From JAJTZA01 sp041749815 (GTDB taxonomy: Bacteria > Verrucomicrobiota > Verrucomicrobiia > Chthoniobacterales > Terrimicrobiaceae), in assembly GCA_041749815.1 (NCBI GenBank), contig JBGTAR010000305.1, forward strand, positions 1 to 7,287: a stretch of DNA of 7,287 nt, in the 5' to 3' direction. A model generated the notes under the pieces. That model made no database searches. It was not told where the DNA came from and worked only from the letters and a program-made list of their open reading frames with translations. Below, one piece after another: positions 1 to 6,308 of this stretch (within the stretch, counting starts at the first letter, position 1; every line of letters begins with the position of its first letter). A program made the translations under genes and the position numbers.

Positions 1-554
1 AAGGTGATGGCAATCAGCGACGCCTTTTTCGTCACCGTGATCTGTGAAATGTGACGAATCGTCTGAGCAGGAGCCTTTCGATTCATCGTGAAACTCCGAA
101 AATCGTGTCTGCCAACAAAGGTTGCTGCCGCTGCACGCAGAAGATCCATGTCGAGTTTCTCTGGCACCATCCACACCCGATCCGCTTCATGGGGAAGAAT
201 CACGTGATGGTTTCGAATGAGATAACGATAAATTTTTCCTTTCGACGAGTGCCGGGCATCAAAATGTTTGGTTGCCAGTTGGCACCGCATGATGCGAATC
301 GTCGGAGGCAGGTTGAAGTTCAAAATCCGTTGCCACTCCTCAGCTTGGAAAAGCGGCGGAACCTCGATGTGAGCTCCCTGACCCAAGGCATGAACTCCCG
401 TGTCCGTGCGTCCCGCCCCATGGACCACAACACGTCTGCCCGTGATCCGGAGCAAAGCGTCCTCCAAAAAATCCTGCACGGTTAATCGAAACGGTTGGCT
501 CTGCCAGCCTTTGTAGGCAGCTCCGTCATACGCAATGCTCAGTTTTAATCTCAT
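1..554 (-). CDS. truA: tRNA pseudouridine synthase A, 3' end cut by window edge
   Basis: Isomerises uridine to pseudouridine at positions 38-40 in the anticodon arm of tRNAs, in the cytoplasm. Reading leftward from the ATG at 552-554, about 184 residues are visible; the family is usually about 250-270 residues, so the C-terminal quarter or more lies outside the window. The N-terminus MRLKLSIAYDGAAYKGWQSQ is typical of TruA. The signature GRTDTGVHA lies at residues 48-56, with Asp51 as the expected catalytic aspartate. Further family motifs follow: the FDARHSSKGKIYRYL segment and the DFRSF segment. The start lies 20 bp after the stop of the phosphorylase-like gene, so the two are probably cotranscribed. 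A GAGGAG sequence is about 16 bases upstream of the ATG, far for a Shine-Dalgarno site; AGAAG sits closer. No in-frame alternative start is seen nearby upstream. Nothing looks broken. Identification is confident. Confidence 0.95.
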   Translation of the reverse strand, partial: MRLKLSIAYDGAAYKGWQSQPFRLTVQDFLEDALLRITGRRVVVHGAGRTDTGVHALGQGAHIEVPPLFQAEEWQRILNFNLPPTIRIMRCQLATKHFDARHSSKGKIYRYLIRNHHVILPHEADRVWMVPEKLDMDLLRAAAATFVGRHDFRSFTMNRKAPAQTIRHISQITVTKKASLIAIT

Positions 555-574
555 GTCTTCTGATGAGAAACTCC

Positions 575-1204
575 TCACTCCAGTTGGCGCAGAAACCCTC
601 CAAGCGCCTTTCGGGCGAGGGATGCATCCCGGATCATCTGAAAAAAGGCCGGGATTTTGGAAGGCTTCCTGAGGAGCGAGCCAATCAATTTTGGCACATC
701 GGGTTTGCCGGTTCCCGGATGTGCAAGGTACTGCGGCGGCACGGGCATCTCAAAATCCACGGTGTCGCTAACCGCACGAACCCCCGCGAACGCGATGCCC
801 CGAGTTCGACAGATGGTGGCAATCCGAGCGGACTCCATATCACAGACAAGTGCTCCCGTCCGTTCCGCCAACATGGCTTTTTCCTGGTGGGTTGACGCGA
901 TGGAATCCACGGTATGAATTTGACCTCTCGTCCAGGTATTGCCTTCCCGGGAGTGAAGCTTTTCCAGGAACCATGGCTCAGAATCCTCTCCCACAACAAT
1001 ATCCCCCACAGAAAGGTCCGGCTTCAAGGCCCCGGCCAGCCCCGCAGAAATCACAAGTTTCGGCAGCTCGGAATCCCCAAGCTGCTCTTCAAATCTTTTG
1101 GCGGCAGAATTTCCCGCGACACCAAGGACCCAAACGTGTGAGTTTTTATTCGCAAGCTGAAGCCCCACCGCCTCAAACGGGAGGGCAAACACAAAAATGT
1201 TCAC
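575..1204 (-). CDS. Nucleoside phosphorylase superfamily protein, HpnG-like
   Basis: A 209-residue member of the PNP/UDP phosphorylase and MTA/SAH nucleosidase fold, which cleaves the N-glycosidic bond of nucleosides. Visible motifs: AGLAGAL at 54-60 followed by GDIVV at 67-71 (core strand and phosphate/ribose region); CDMESA at 121-126, whose Met123-Glu124 pair normally contacts the ribose; and RAVSDT at 143-148, with Asp147 at the usual catalytic acid position. The C-terminus (P-rich linker, GKPD, then SLLRKPSKIPAFFQMIRDA) is arranged like the hopanoid-associated phosphorylase HpnG, which releases adenine from adenosylhopane; simpler nucleosidases lack this tail. No other hopanoid gene is in the window, so the substrate is unproven; an MTA/SAH nucleosidase role is the main alternative. 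The start is GTG at 1202-1204, overlapping the upstream stop as GTGA, which suggests translational coupling. The family is confident; the HpnG subtype is moderate. Confidence 0.8.
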   Translation of the reverse strand: MNIFVFALPFEAVGLQLANKNSHVWVLGVAGNSAAKRFEEQLGDSELPKLVISAGLAGALKPDLSVGDIVVGEDSEPWFLEKLHSREGNTWTRGQIHTVDSIASTHQEKAMLAERTGALVCDMESARIATICRTRGIAFAGVRAVSDTVDFEMPVPPQYLAHPGTGKPDVPKLIGSLLRKPSKIPAFFQMIRDASLARKALGGFLRQLE

Positions 1205-1674
1205 GGTTTGCCCGCTGGCGTCAGGTTGATACCAATCATGCCTGAAAATTCTTCATTCTCATGGGAAAGAATTTTGTTGCCCGTGATCAACTCGGTTTGA
1301 CGGGCAAACTCCGGAAATTTTTCCGGCTGGATGGAAACCAAAATCCTCAAGGCTCCACTCTCCGGAGCTCCCTCCAGAGAGGTTCCTCCCAGGTCCGAAG
1401 CCAGGCTGGAGAGGGAACTGGCAACTTTGGGAACATCTGCCACCTCAAAAAAGAGCTCCCGCCCGCTGGAATCCACGGTGGCCGGAGGAAGGCCTTTCTC
1501 TGCAATGGCCGTGAGGGCATCCCGTAATTCCGCAGGGGCCTCCCGCTCGATGGTCTCCGTCTTCGGCCCCGCAAAGGCCCAGATCACCAACCCGATGGGG
1601 AGCGCAAGGGCCACCAGGACGAGGGCGATGATGACAAAAAGCTGCGGGGTGATTTGAAAGCGTTGGGTTTGCAC
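1201..1674 (-). CDS. Membrane-anchored protein of unknown function
   Basis: I do not recognise this 157-residue protein. A single strongly hydrophobic segment at about residues 12-35 (rich in V, I, L, A and ending in W-A-F-A-G) follows a short N-terminal tail with two basic residues. It should act as an uncleaved anchor or signal-anchor, leaving residues 37-157 outside the cytoplasmic membrane. The soluble part alternates predicted helices (PAELRDALTAIAEKG, VASSLSSLASDLGG) with strands (ELFFEVADV, ALRILVSI), suggesting a small alpha/beta domain. There are no cysteines and no obvious catalytic motif. The start used is GTG at 1672-1674; no Shine-Dalgarno sequence is evident, so the exact start is uncertain, although the hydrophobic segment fits it well. 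The stop overlaps the GTG of the phosphorylase-like gene by 4 bases, so it is likely the first gene of a leftward operon with that gene and truA, divergent from lepA. It looks like a real gene of unknown role. Confidence 0.7.
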   Translation of the reverse strand: MQTQRFQITPQLFVIIALVLVALALPIGLVIWAFAGPKTETIEREAPAELRDALTAIAEKGLPPATVDSSGRELFFEVADVPKVASSLSSLASDLGGTSLEGAPESGALRILVSIQPEKFPEFARQTELITGNKILSHENEEFSGMIGINLTPAGKP

Positions 1675-1720
1675 AGTTGACCGAAGGAGTTCCGTTGAGG
1701 ATAGTGTCCCTCTTTATCTA
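1675..1720. promoter_or_regulatory. Divergent intergenic gap between the truA operon and lepA
   Basis: These 46 bp separate the GTG of the leftward membrane-protein gene from the ATG of lepA. Promoters for one or both directions would be expected here, or just inside the neighbouring genes, but I see no convincing paired -35/-10 hexamers. The GAGG at 1697-1700 is 20 bases upstream of the lepA ATG, too far for a standard ribosome binding site, and the bases directly before the ATG are pyrimidine-rich. The regulatory role is inferred from gene orientation only. Confidence 0.35.
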
Positions 1721-3526
1721 ATGGCAATCGAACTCACGCGCAACTTCTGCATCATCGCGCATATCGACCACGGCAAGACGACCCTCTCGGATCGTCTCCT
1801 CGAATTCACCGGCACGATCCAAAAACGGGAGGCCCAAGAACAGCTTCTGGACGCCATGGACCTCGAACGTGAGCGGGGCATCACCATCAAATCCCACCCT
1901 ATCGCGATGCAATACAAAGCGAAGGATGGCATCACCTATAAACTCAATCTCTCGGACACACCCGGCCATGTCGATTTCTCCTACGAAGTCTCCCGCTCCC
2001 TGGCCGCCTGCGAAGGAGCCCTACTCATTGTGGATGCGGCCCAGGGCGTCGAGGCCCAAACCGTTGCCAACGTCCACCTCGCAGAAAAACAAGGCCTCAA
2101 ACTCATTCCGGTCGTCAACAAGATCGACCTCCCCAATGCCGATCTCCCGACCGTCAACAAACAGTTGGAAGACATCCTTGCCATTCCGTCTGACGAGGCC
2201 ATTTACGCCAGCGCAAAAGCGGGAATCGGTATCGAGGAAATCCTGGAGGCCATTGTTGCACGAATTCCCGCACCCACCGGAAAACCCACGGATCCCCTTC
2301 GAGCCCTGACCTTTGACTCCACCTTCGACACCTACCGGGGCGTTGTCATTTACACCCGCGTCATGGAGGGAACCATCAAAGCCGGCGATCCTGTCAAACT
2401 CATGGCGACCAACCGCTCCTATGAAGTCAAGGAAGTCGGCATCTTCCGCCCCCAACTGCCCAAATTTTTTCCCAAAGACAAACTCATCGCCGGGGACATT
2501 GGCTACGTCATCGCCAACATCAAGGCCACCACCGAGGTCAAGGTCGGAGACACCCTCACCAGCTCCAGAATTCCCGCCACCGAACCACTCCCCGGCTTCC
2601 AGGAAGTTCAACCCATGGTCTTCAGCGGAATCTATCCCATCAACACCGCCGATTTTGAGCGACTAAAATTGGCCATGGGCCGACTTCAGCTCAATGACGC
2701 TGCTTTCCAATTCATGCCTGAATCCAGCGTGGCCCTTGGGTTTGGATTCCGGTGCGGATTTCTCGGTCTCCTCCACATGGAAATTATTCTCGAACGCCTC
2801 CGCCGGGAGTTCGACATGGACATCATCGCCACCTACCCATCGGTCATCTACGAGGTCCTCCGAACCAACGGGGAGGTCCTCCGTATCGATAACCCGGAAC
2901 AGCTTCCCGACTTCAGCGTCATCAGCGAAATCCGCGAGCCCATCGTGGAATGTTTTATCATGATCCCCAACGAGTACATCTCGCCCCTCATGCAGCTTAT
3001 CATGGAAAAACGCGGAGAAGTCACCCACACCGAATCTCTCGACACCAAACGGGTCATGCTCACAACGACCCTGCCGCTCAATGAAATCCTCGTCGATTTT
3101 GTGGACAAAATGAAGTCAATCACCCGCGGATATGGCTCCATGGATTATGAACACGCCGGTTACGTGGCCGCCAACCTCGTCAAACTCGACATGTTGGTCA
3201 ACGCCGAGCGCGTGGACGCCTTCAGCAGCATCGTCCATCGCGACAAAGCCGAGGCCCGCGGGCGCGCCCTCGCCACCAAACTCAAAGAGGTGATCCCCAC
3301 CCAACTCTACCAAGTCGCCATCCAGGCCGCCATTGGCGGAAAAATCATCGCCCGCGAATCGGTCAGTGCCCTGCGTAAAAACGTCACCGCCAAATGCTAC
3401 GGCGGCGATATCAGCCGCAAACGCAAACTCCTCGAAAAACAAAAAGAAGGCAAAAAGCGGATGAAGGCCATCGGAACCGTCAACATCCCCCAGGAAGCTT
3501 TCATCGAGGTCCTCAAAACAAACTGA
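1721..3526 (+). CDS. lepA: Elongation factor 4 (LepA), ribosome-associated translational GTPase
   Basis: EF4/LepA is a GTPase that binds the ribosome and influences translocation and ribosome biogenesis. The 601-residue length matches the family (about 600). The G domain (about 1-185) shows G1 AHIDHGKTT at 13-21, the switch I region ERGITIK at 51-57, G3 DTPGH at 79-83 and G4 NKID at 133-136. Domain II follows to about residue 285, then the EF-G-like domains III and V, with the conserved FGFRCGFLGLLHMEI segment and a TRGYGSMDYE segment. The LepA-specific C-terminal domain closes the protein, with the characteristic CYGGDISRKRKLLEKQKEGK stretch. The start fits family N-termini, where only a few residues precede the RNFCIIAHIDHGK motif. 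No good Shine-Dalgarno sequence precedes the ATG. Codon use is strongly C-ending, unlike the genes downstream. It is intact and monocistronic in this window. Confidence 0.98.
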   Translation: MAIELTRNFCIIAHIDHGKTTLSDRLLEFTGTIQKREAQEQLLDAMDLERERGITIKSHPIAMQYKAKDGITYKLNLSDTPGHVDFSYEVSRSLAACEGALLIVDAAQGVEAQTVANVHLAEKQGLKLIPVVNKIDLPNADLPTVNKQLEDILAIPSDEAIYASAKAGIGIEEILEAIVARIPAPTGKPTDPLRALTFDSTFDTYRGVVIYTRVMEGTIKAGDPVKLMATNRSYEVKEVGIFRPQLPKFFPKDKLIAGDIGYVIANIKATTEVKVGDTLTSSRIPATEPLPGFQEVQPMVFSGIYPINTADFERLKLAMGRLQLNDAAFQFMPESSVALGFGFRCGFLGLLHMEIILERLRREFDMDIIATYPSVIYEVLRTNGEVLRIDNPEQLPDFSVISEIREPIVECFIMIPNEYISPLMQLIMEKRGEVTHTESLDTKRVMLTTTLPLNEILVDFVDKMKSITRGYGSMDYEHAGYVAANLVKLDMLVNAERVDAFSSIVHRDKAEARGRALATKLKEVIPTQLYQVAIQAAIGGKIIARESVSALRKNVTAKCYGGDISRKRKLLEKQKEGKKRMKAIGTVNIPQEAFIEVLKTN

Positions 3527-3783
3527 CCCAACCAGAAAAAAGGTCGGCAGCTCATAGGTTTGGGCCGGGCACATCCGTCACAGACCAGGGGAATAAAAAC
3601 GCCCTGAAACAAAAGGCCAGGAACTTGGCCACAAAGTGTCAGTGAGTTGCCTCGGCAAGCAGCCGACTCGGTGAAGTGTGATCTCCAAGCGAAATGACAC
3701 CCCTCAAAACGACAACCAGACATCAACGCAAATGCCCATGCCGCGAGGACGATGATTTATCTCTCAATGCCCGACCGTAAACC

Positions 3784-3801
3784 GGAAAGCCGCTTTCCTT
3801 T
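3784..3801 (+). terminator. Weak hairpin plus TTT, possible terminator
   Basis: GGAAAGC and GCTTTCC form a perfect 7-bp inverted repeat around one base (realistically a 6-bp stem with a CCG loop), followed by three Ts. It is about 260 bp beyond the lepA stop and the T tract is short, so this is only the best of several weak candidates for ending the lepA transcript. Confidence 0.2.
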
Positions 3802-3854
3802 GATCTGGACTGACTACGTAGCCGAAGAGTGAAATTGTTTATCCTTGAAAAAGG

Positions 3855-3888
3855 GTCTCAATGAAGGTTAAAAAGCCACCAATGAGAC
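3855..3888. repeat. Inverted repeat GTCTCA / TGAGAC upstream of the PEP-CTERM gene
   Basis: GTCTCA at 3855-3860 pairs with TGAGAC at 3883-3888. An inner GGT/ACC pair could continue the stem past a small internal loop, leaving an A-rich loop. It lies about 100 bp upstream of the PEP-CTERM start. It could be an operator or an RNA hairpin in the leader; the sequence alone does not decide. Confidence 0.3.
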
Positions 3889-3984
3889 GCCATGGACAGA
3901 GTCTGCCCTTCGATGCCGCATTTGGAGGTAAATTGCCGCGTGCAGCTCAATAATACTGTTCGGCACTAAATTCCTTAACCAAAT

Positions 3985-4638
3985 ATGAAATCAACTAAAA
4001 TCGTAAGTATCACTATCGCACTCCTCACGCTCTCAATCCTGAGTTCCAATGTGTCGCACGGTGCACTGGTTCTCGGAACGGGAGATACCAATTCTGATGA
4101 CCAAGATGCAGACGGAATCGGTTTCCCTTTCGACAATGCACCTAGTGTCAGTAATGCAGGCCAAGAAGATTCTGATTTTGATGGGATTGGGGATGCAATT
4201 GATCCCAATCCAATGGTCGGGGATGCAGTCACATCTGCCGTTATTTCTGCACCGAGCACCGTCACGGTGCCCTTAGGGGAAGATTTGGTGTTCTCTCTCT
4301 CAGCCGCATTGCCACTTCTAACACCGTCGTTGATTCAATTTGATTTCACTTCCACTTCTGCCGGTGTCGAGGCCTACGAATCAGTCTTCACAGATCTAAG
4401 CGTCCCTGCCTTGATAGTGATTCCCGCATCCTTTTTCACTGATGGAAGCAATTGGGATCTGAATACTGAGGGGTCTTATACTCTTGGAATTACACTAGCT
4501 GAAGTCCCGGGGGTTTCTGGTAGCAATACTGCAGTGGTCAATGTCATGGTCATTCCCGAGCCAACTACGAGTCTGCTTATCGCATTCGCTACAACTTCAA
4601 TGGTTATTCTTCGAGGTCGAAAAAGGCTTCGATCTTAG
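3985..4638 (+). CDS. Secreted PEP-CTERM protein with calcium-binding-type Asp repeats
   Basis: A 217-residue exported protein. Residues 1-26 form a signal peptide: two lysines, a hydrophobic core at about 6-19, and a likely cut after the S-H-G at 24-26. The mature N-terminus carries two Asp-rich stretches, DTNSDDQDADGIGFPFDN (34-51) and DSDFDGIGDAIDPNP (62-76), which match the DxDxDGxxD pattern of thrombospondin type-3-like calcium sites. A beta-rich middle (about 85-188) resembles an Ig- or cadherin-like sheet but I cannot assign it. The C-terminus is a full PEP-CTERM sorting tag: IPEP at 190-193, a hydrophobic segment about 196-209, then the basic tail RGRKRLRS. In known systems exosortase (EpsH/XrtA type) cleaves this tag during export of surface or matrix proteins. 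No exosortase gene is in the window. No Shine-Dalgarno sequence is seen; the start is set by the signal peptide. It stands alone between large gaps. Confidence 0.85.
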   Translation: MKSTKIVSITIALLTLSILSSNVSHGALVLGTGDTNSDDQDADGIGFPFDNAPSVSNAGQEDSDFDGIGDAIDPNPMVGDAVTSAVISAPSTVTVPLGEDLVFSLSAALPLLTPSLIQFDFTSTSAGVEAYESVFTDLSVPALIVIPASFFTDGSNWDLNTEGSYTLGITLAEVPGVSGSNTAVVNVMVIPEPTTSLLIAFATTSMVILRGRKRLRS

Positions 4639-4649
4639 CATATGACCGA

Positions 4650-4667
4650 GTGCGAGTCGAACTCCAC
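4650..4667. repeat. Small hairpin just after the PEP-CTERM gene
   Basis: GTG-c-GAG pairs with CTC-CAC around the loop tcgaa: six base pairs with one bulged C, 11 bases beyond the stop codon. There is no T tract after it, so it could stabilise the 3' end of the message but is not a clear intrinsic terminator. Confidence 0.25.
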
Positions 4668-4692
4668 ATCGCCAATTAACCATTTATCCATT

Positions 4693-4728
4693 AGTCGGAG
4701 CGCGCCCTCAATCAGGCGTAGGCTGACT
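4693..4728. repeat. Imperfect hairpin upstream of the TPR gene
   Basis: Two 14-base arms (4693-4706 and 4715-4728) flank the 8-base loop ctcaatca. Eleven pairs form, two of them G-T, with a three-base mismatched bubble in the middle (AGTCGG outside, GCGCC inside). The hairpin sits 18 bp before the TPR start, so in the message it could occupy the ribosome entry region or end transcription from upstream; no T tract follows. Confidence 0.35.
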
Positions 4729-4746
4729 TCAACCTTCGGGAATTAA

Positions 4747-5130
4747 ATGAAATTCTCAGAGAATGACACGAATATGAAAGCCAAGCGTCTTGTGGAGAAG
4801 ATTCTCACGGGCGAGACTCACTTCAATGAATCCTGCGCGATGATCAAGGAGATGCTCATTCAGTTCGCCCAACATGATCGTGCATCCGCCATCACGTTGA
4901 CGAACTATGGCGCAGCTTTGTCGGATACGGGGAGACATGCCGCGTCAGTTCCATATCTCCAGAGAGCGGTTGAGACTTTGCCCGAATTTTCCCAAACCTA
5001 CTTCAATCTTGGAGTCGCCTTCATGAACACTGAAAAACTAAAGGATGGCGCAGGGCTGATACGCAAGTCTGATCAGTTTCCCAAGATTGAATTGGCAATT
5101 GAGGCGCATTTTGATCCGATAGCACACTGA
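4747..5130 (+). CDS. Small tetratricopeptide-repeat protein
   Basis: A 127-residue soluble protein with two TPR-like units. Repeat 1 spans about 48-81, with Leu51, Tyr54, Gly55, Leu58, Leu71, Ala74 and Pro79 at the canonical positions. Repeat 2 spans about 82-115, with Tyr85, Leu88, Gly89 and Phe92 in place but a weaker second helix. Such repeats form helical hairpins that bind partner proteins; no enzyme motif is present and the partner is unknown. Two repeats are few for a free-standing TPR domain, so it may be a small adaptor or the remnant of a longer protein. No signal peptide is seen, so it is probably cytoplasmic. The first ATG at 4747 has no clear ribosome site. An in-frame ATG at 4774 (residue 10) sits in AATATGAAA, the same context as the two secreted-protein starts nearby, and may be the true start. 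The repeat call is good; the gene's role is unknown. Confidence 0.65.
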   Translation: MKFSENDTNMKAKRLVEKILTGETHFNESCAMIKEMLIQFAQHDRASAITLTNYGAALSDTGRHAASVPYLQRAVETLPEFSQTYFNLGVAFMNTEKLKDGAGLIRKSDQFPKIELAIEAHFDPIAH

Positions 5131-5221
5131 CAACCAACACAGAACAAGCGCATGGAAAACTATGGCTGACCCGCGCTGAGTTCAAATGATCTACCTGAAT
5201 TCCAAGCCCTGTTGCAGCGCG

Positions 5222-5247
5222 GCGCTCCCGGTAGCGGGTTCCAGCGC
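5222..5247. repeat. GC-rich hairpin in the leader of the collar-domain gene
   Basis: GCGCT-CCCG at 5222-5230 pairs with CGGG (5235-5238) and AGCGC (5243-5247) around the loop gtag, with ttcc bulged out: nine GC-rich pairs. It ends 34 bp before the chosen start of the collar-domain gene and probably lies in its 5' leader or marks the end of the preceding transcript. No T tract follows. Confidence 0.35.
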
Positions 5248-5281
5248 TCAAACGCTGACGAAACCTACAACCACCACAAAT

Positions 5282-6073
5282 ATGAAACCACAGCACTTGA
5301 TCGCATCCACATTCGCTTCTTTCCTGCTCGTAGGGGGATTTGTATTCGCTGAGCCTATTCAAGTCGGTGTGCCACTCCCATTTCAACCTGGAATTAAGGG
5401 TGCTGTTGAACTTACGTTTCAATCCGAAGTCATCAAATACTACCAGCTTGAAGTGTCGGACGATCTGGCGGAGTGGGACAATGATGGGTATTCGATCAAA
5501 GGAACAGGAGGCCAAATGACCTTGTTGGCCTCAACCCGAAATCTCCAAAATATTTTTTACCGCCTGCGCGATGACGGTGATCCTGCCAATTTGGCTCCAT
5601 CCGTTCCTCCGGGAACGATCATGGCGTTTGCCGGGTTGAACCCTCCCTCCGGCTGGCTGCTTTGCGATGGTTCTGTTTACTCGCAGGACTTTGCTCCAGG
5701 GCTCTATGCGGTGATTGAAAATTTCTATAATACCGGAGGGGAGGGGGCAGGCAATTTCCGCGTCCCCGATCTTCGTGGCCGGGTGCCGGTTGGCAGTGGC
5801 CAGGGCTCCGGACTGTCAACGGACCGACTCCTTGGCGAAAAAATCGGATCCGAGACCAATGTGCTCACAGCCCAGAATCTGCCAAGTCATGCTCATACTA
5901 TTCCGACAGGAACCTCCACAGCTACTCAAAACCCACCTCCAGGCAGTGCATTGGCGGTTGTCCGCGCCACCAGCGCCAACAATGGGTCCGTCACCACGGG
6001 AGCAACCGGCTCTGCGATGCCATACGACATTATGCAACCCAGCCTCGTTTTAAGATTCATTATCAAACTCTAG
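5282..6073 (+). CDS. Secreted protein with a phage tail-collar domain
   Basis: A 263-residue exported protein. The start at 5282 is chosen because it opens directly into a signal peptide (lysine at 2, hydrophobic core about 6-22, probable cut after Ala23). The frame stays open upstream to an ATG at 5186, but that would bury the signal peptide behind 32 residues. Residues about 40-97 contain the YYQLEVSDDLAEW...GTGG...FYRLR module, a small beta domain I associate with secreted Verrucomicrobiota proteins. Residues about 110-175 form a tail Collar domain: PGTIMAFAG, PSGWLLCDGS at 122-131, and FRVPDLRGRVPVG at 159-171, as in phage short tail fibres and microcystin-dependent-protein relatives. NLPSHAHTI at 199-207 supplies a His-x-His pair (203, 205), and a Gly/Ser/Thr-rich stretch leads to the ending QPSLVLRFIIKL. 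No other phage gene is near, so a surface or adhesion role is inferred. Confidence 0.85.
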   Translation: MKPQHLIASTFASFLLVGGFVFAEPIQVGVPLPFQPGIKGAVELTFQSEVIKYYQLEVSDDLAEWDNDGYSIKGTGGQMTLLASTRNLQNIFYRLRDDGDPANLAPSVPPGTIMAFAGLNPPSGWLLCDGSVYSQDFAPGLYAVIENFYNTGGEGAGNFRVPDLRGRVPVGSGQGSGLSTDRLLGEKIGSETNVLTAQNLPSHAHTIPTGTSTATQNPPPGSALAVVRATSANNGSVTTGATGSAMPYDIMQPSLVLRFIIKL

Positions 6074-6291
6074 AACAGCCATTCAGGTGGCAACAGCCAG
6101 AAAGGGGCTTCCCCATAGCTTATAATCCAAGATTGCAACCAGAAACAAGTAATGACGTAATGAGTCTCCCTTATCAGTAGTGTCATCAAGCTACAAATTC
6201 CCCTGAAGCTCATTAGGGGGTGCATTATTGTGTGGTTGAGGCAGCGCAGGATTGCCGGCCCCGCAGGCGCGAGGCCATCGTTCCCAGGGGG

Positions 6292-6308
6292 AGCGAGCTT
6301 CGCTTTTT
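6292..6308 (+). terminator. Possible rho-independent terminator
   Basis: AGCGA and TCGCT form a 5-bp stem around GCT and run straight into TTTT. The shape is right for a terminator reading rightward, but the stem is short and it lies about 220 bp beyond the collar gene stop. Confidence 0.3.

Larger units (their letters stand above)
3527..3984. other. 458-bp gap after lepA: short hairpins, no gene seen
   Basis: No convincing gene or tRNA is visible. Several inverted repeats are present: GGCCA/TGGCC at 3615-3630 (5 bp stem, 6-base loop, no T tract); GAGT..CGGC/GCCG..ACTC at 3644-3669 (4+4 bp with a 5-base bulge); GGAAAGC/GCTTTCC at 3784-3798, followed only by TTT; the 8-bp palindrome CTACGTAG at 3814-3821; and GTCTCA/TGAGAC at 3855-3888. 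None is a textbook terminator. The gap marks the change from C-ending housekeeping codon use to the AT-richer accessory genes. The promoter of the PEP-CTERM gene is presumably in the last 100 bp but cannot be placed with confidence. Confidence 0.5.

Noticed and set aside
2021..3141. Long open frames antisense to lepA
   Set aside because: They lie wholly opposite a confidently identified conserved gene, show biased composition and no family motifs; they are shadows of C-ending codon use.
3752..3832. 26-codon open frame after lepA
   Set aside because: It has a GAGGA only two bases before its ATG, spans a hairpin and matches no family I know; too short to support.
3919..3935. Possible sigma-54 promoter (TGG...TTGC) ahead of the PEP-CTERM gene
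   Set aside because: The spacing between the GG and GC pairs is one base short and the CAC after TGG is missing.
4650..4667. T-arm-like sequence suggesting a tRNA fragment or attachment site
   Set aside because: The loop is five rather than seven bases and no other tRNA arm is present; it is only a small hairpin.
5186..5281. In-frame N-terminal extension of the collar-domain gene to the ATG at 5186
   Set aside because: It would place 32 residues before an otherwise perfect signal peptide and includes the GC-rich hairpin; the ATG at 5282 is the better start.
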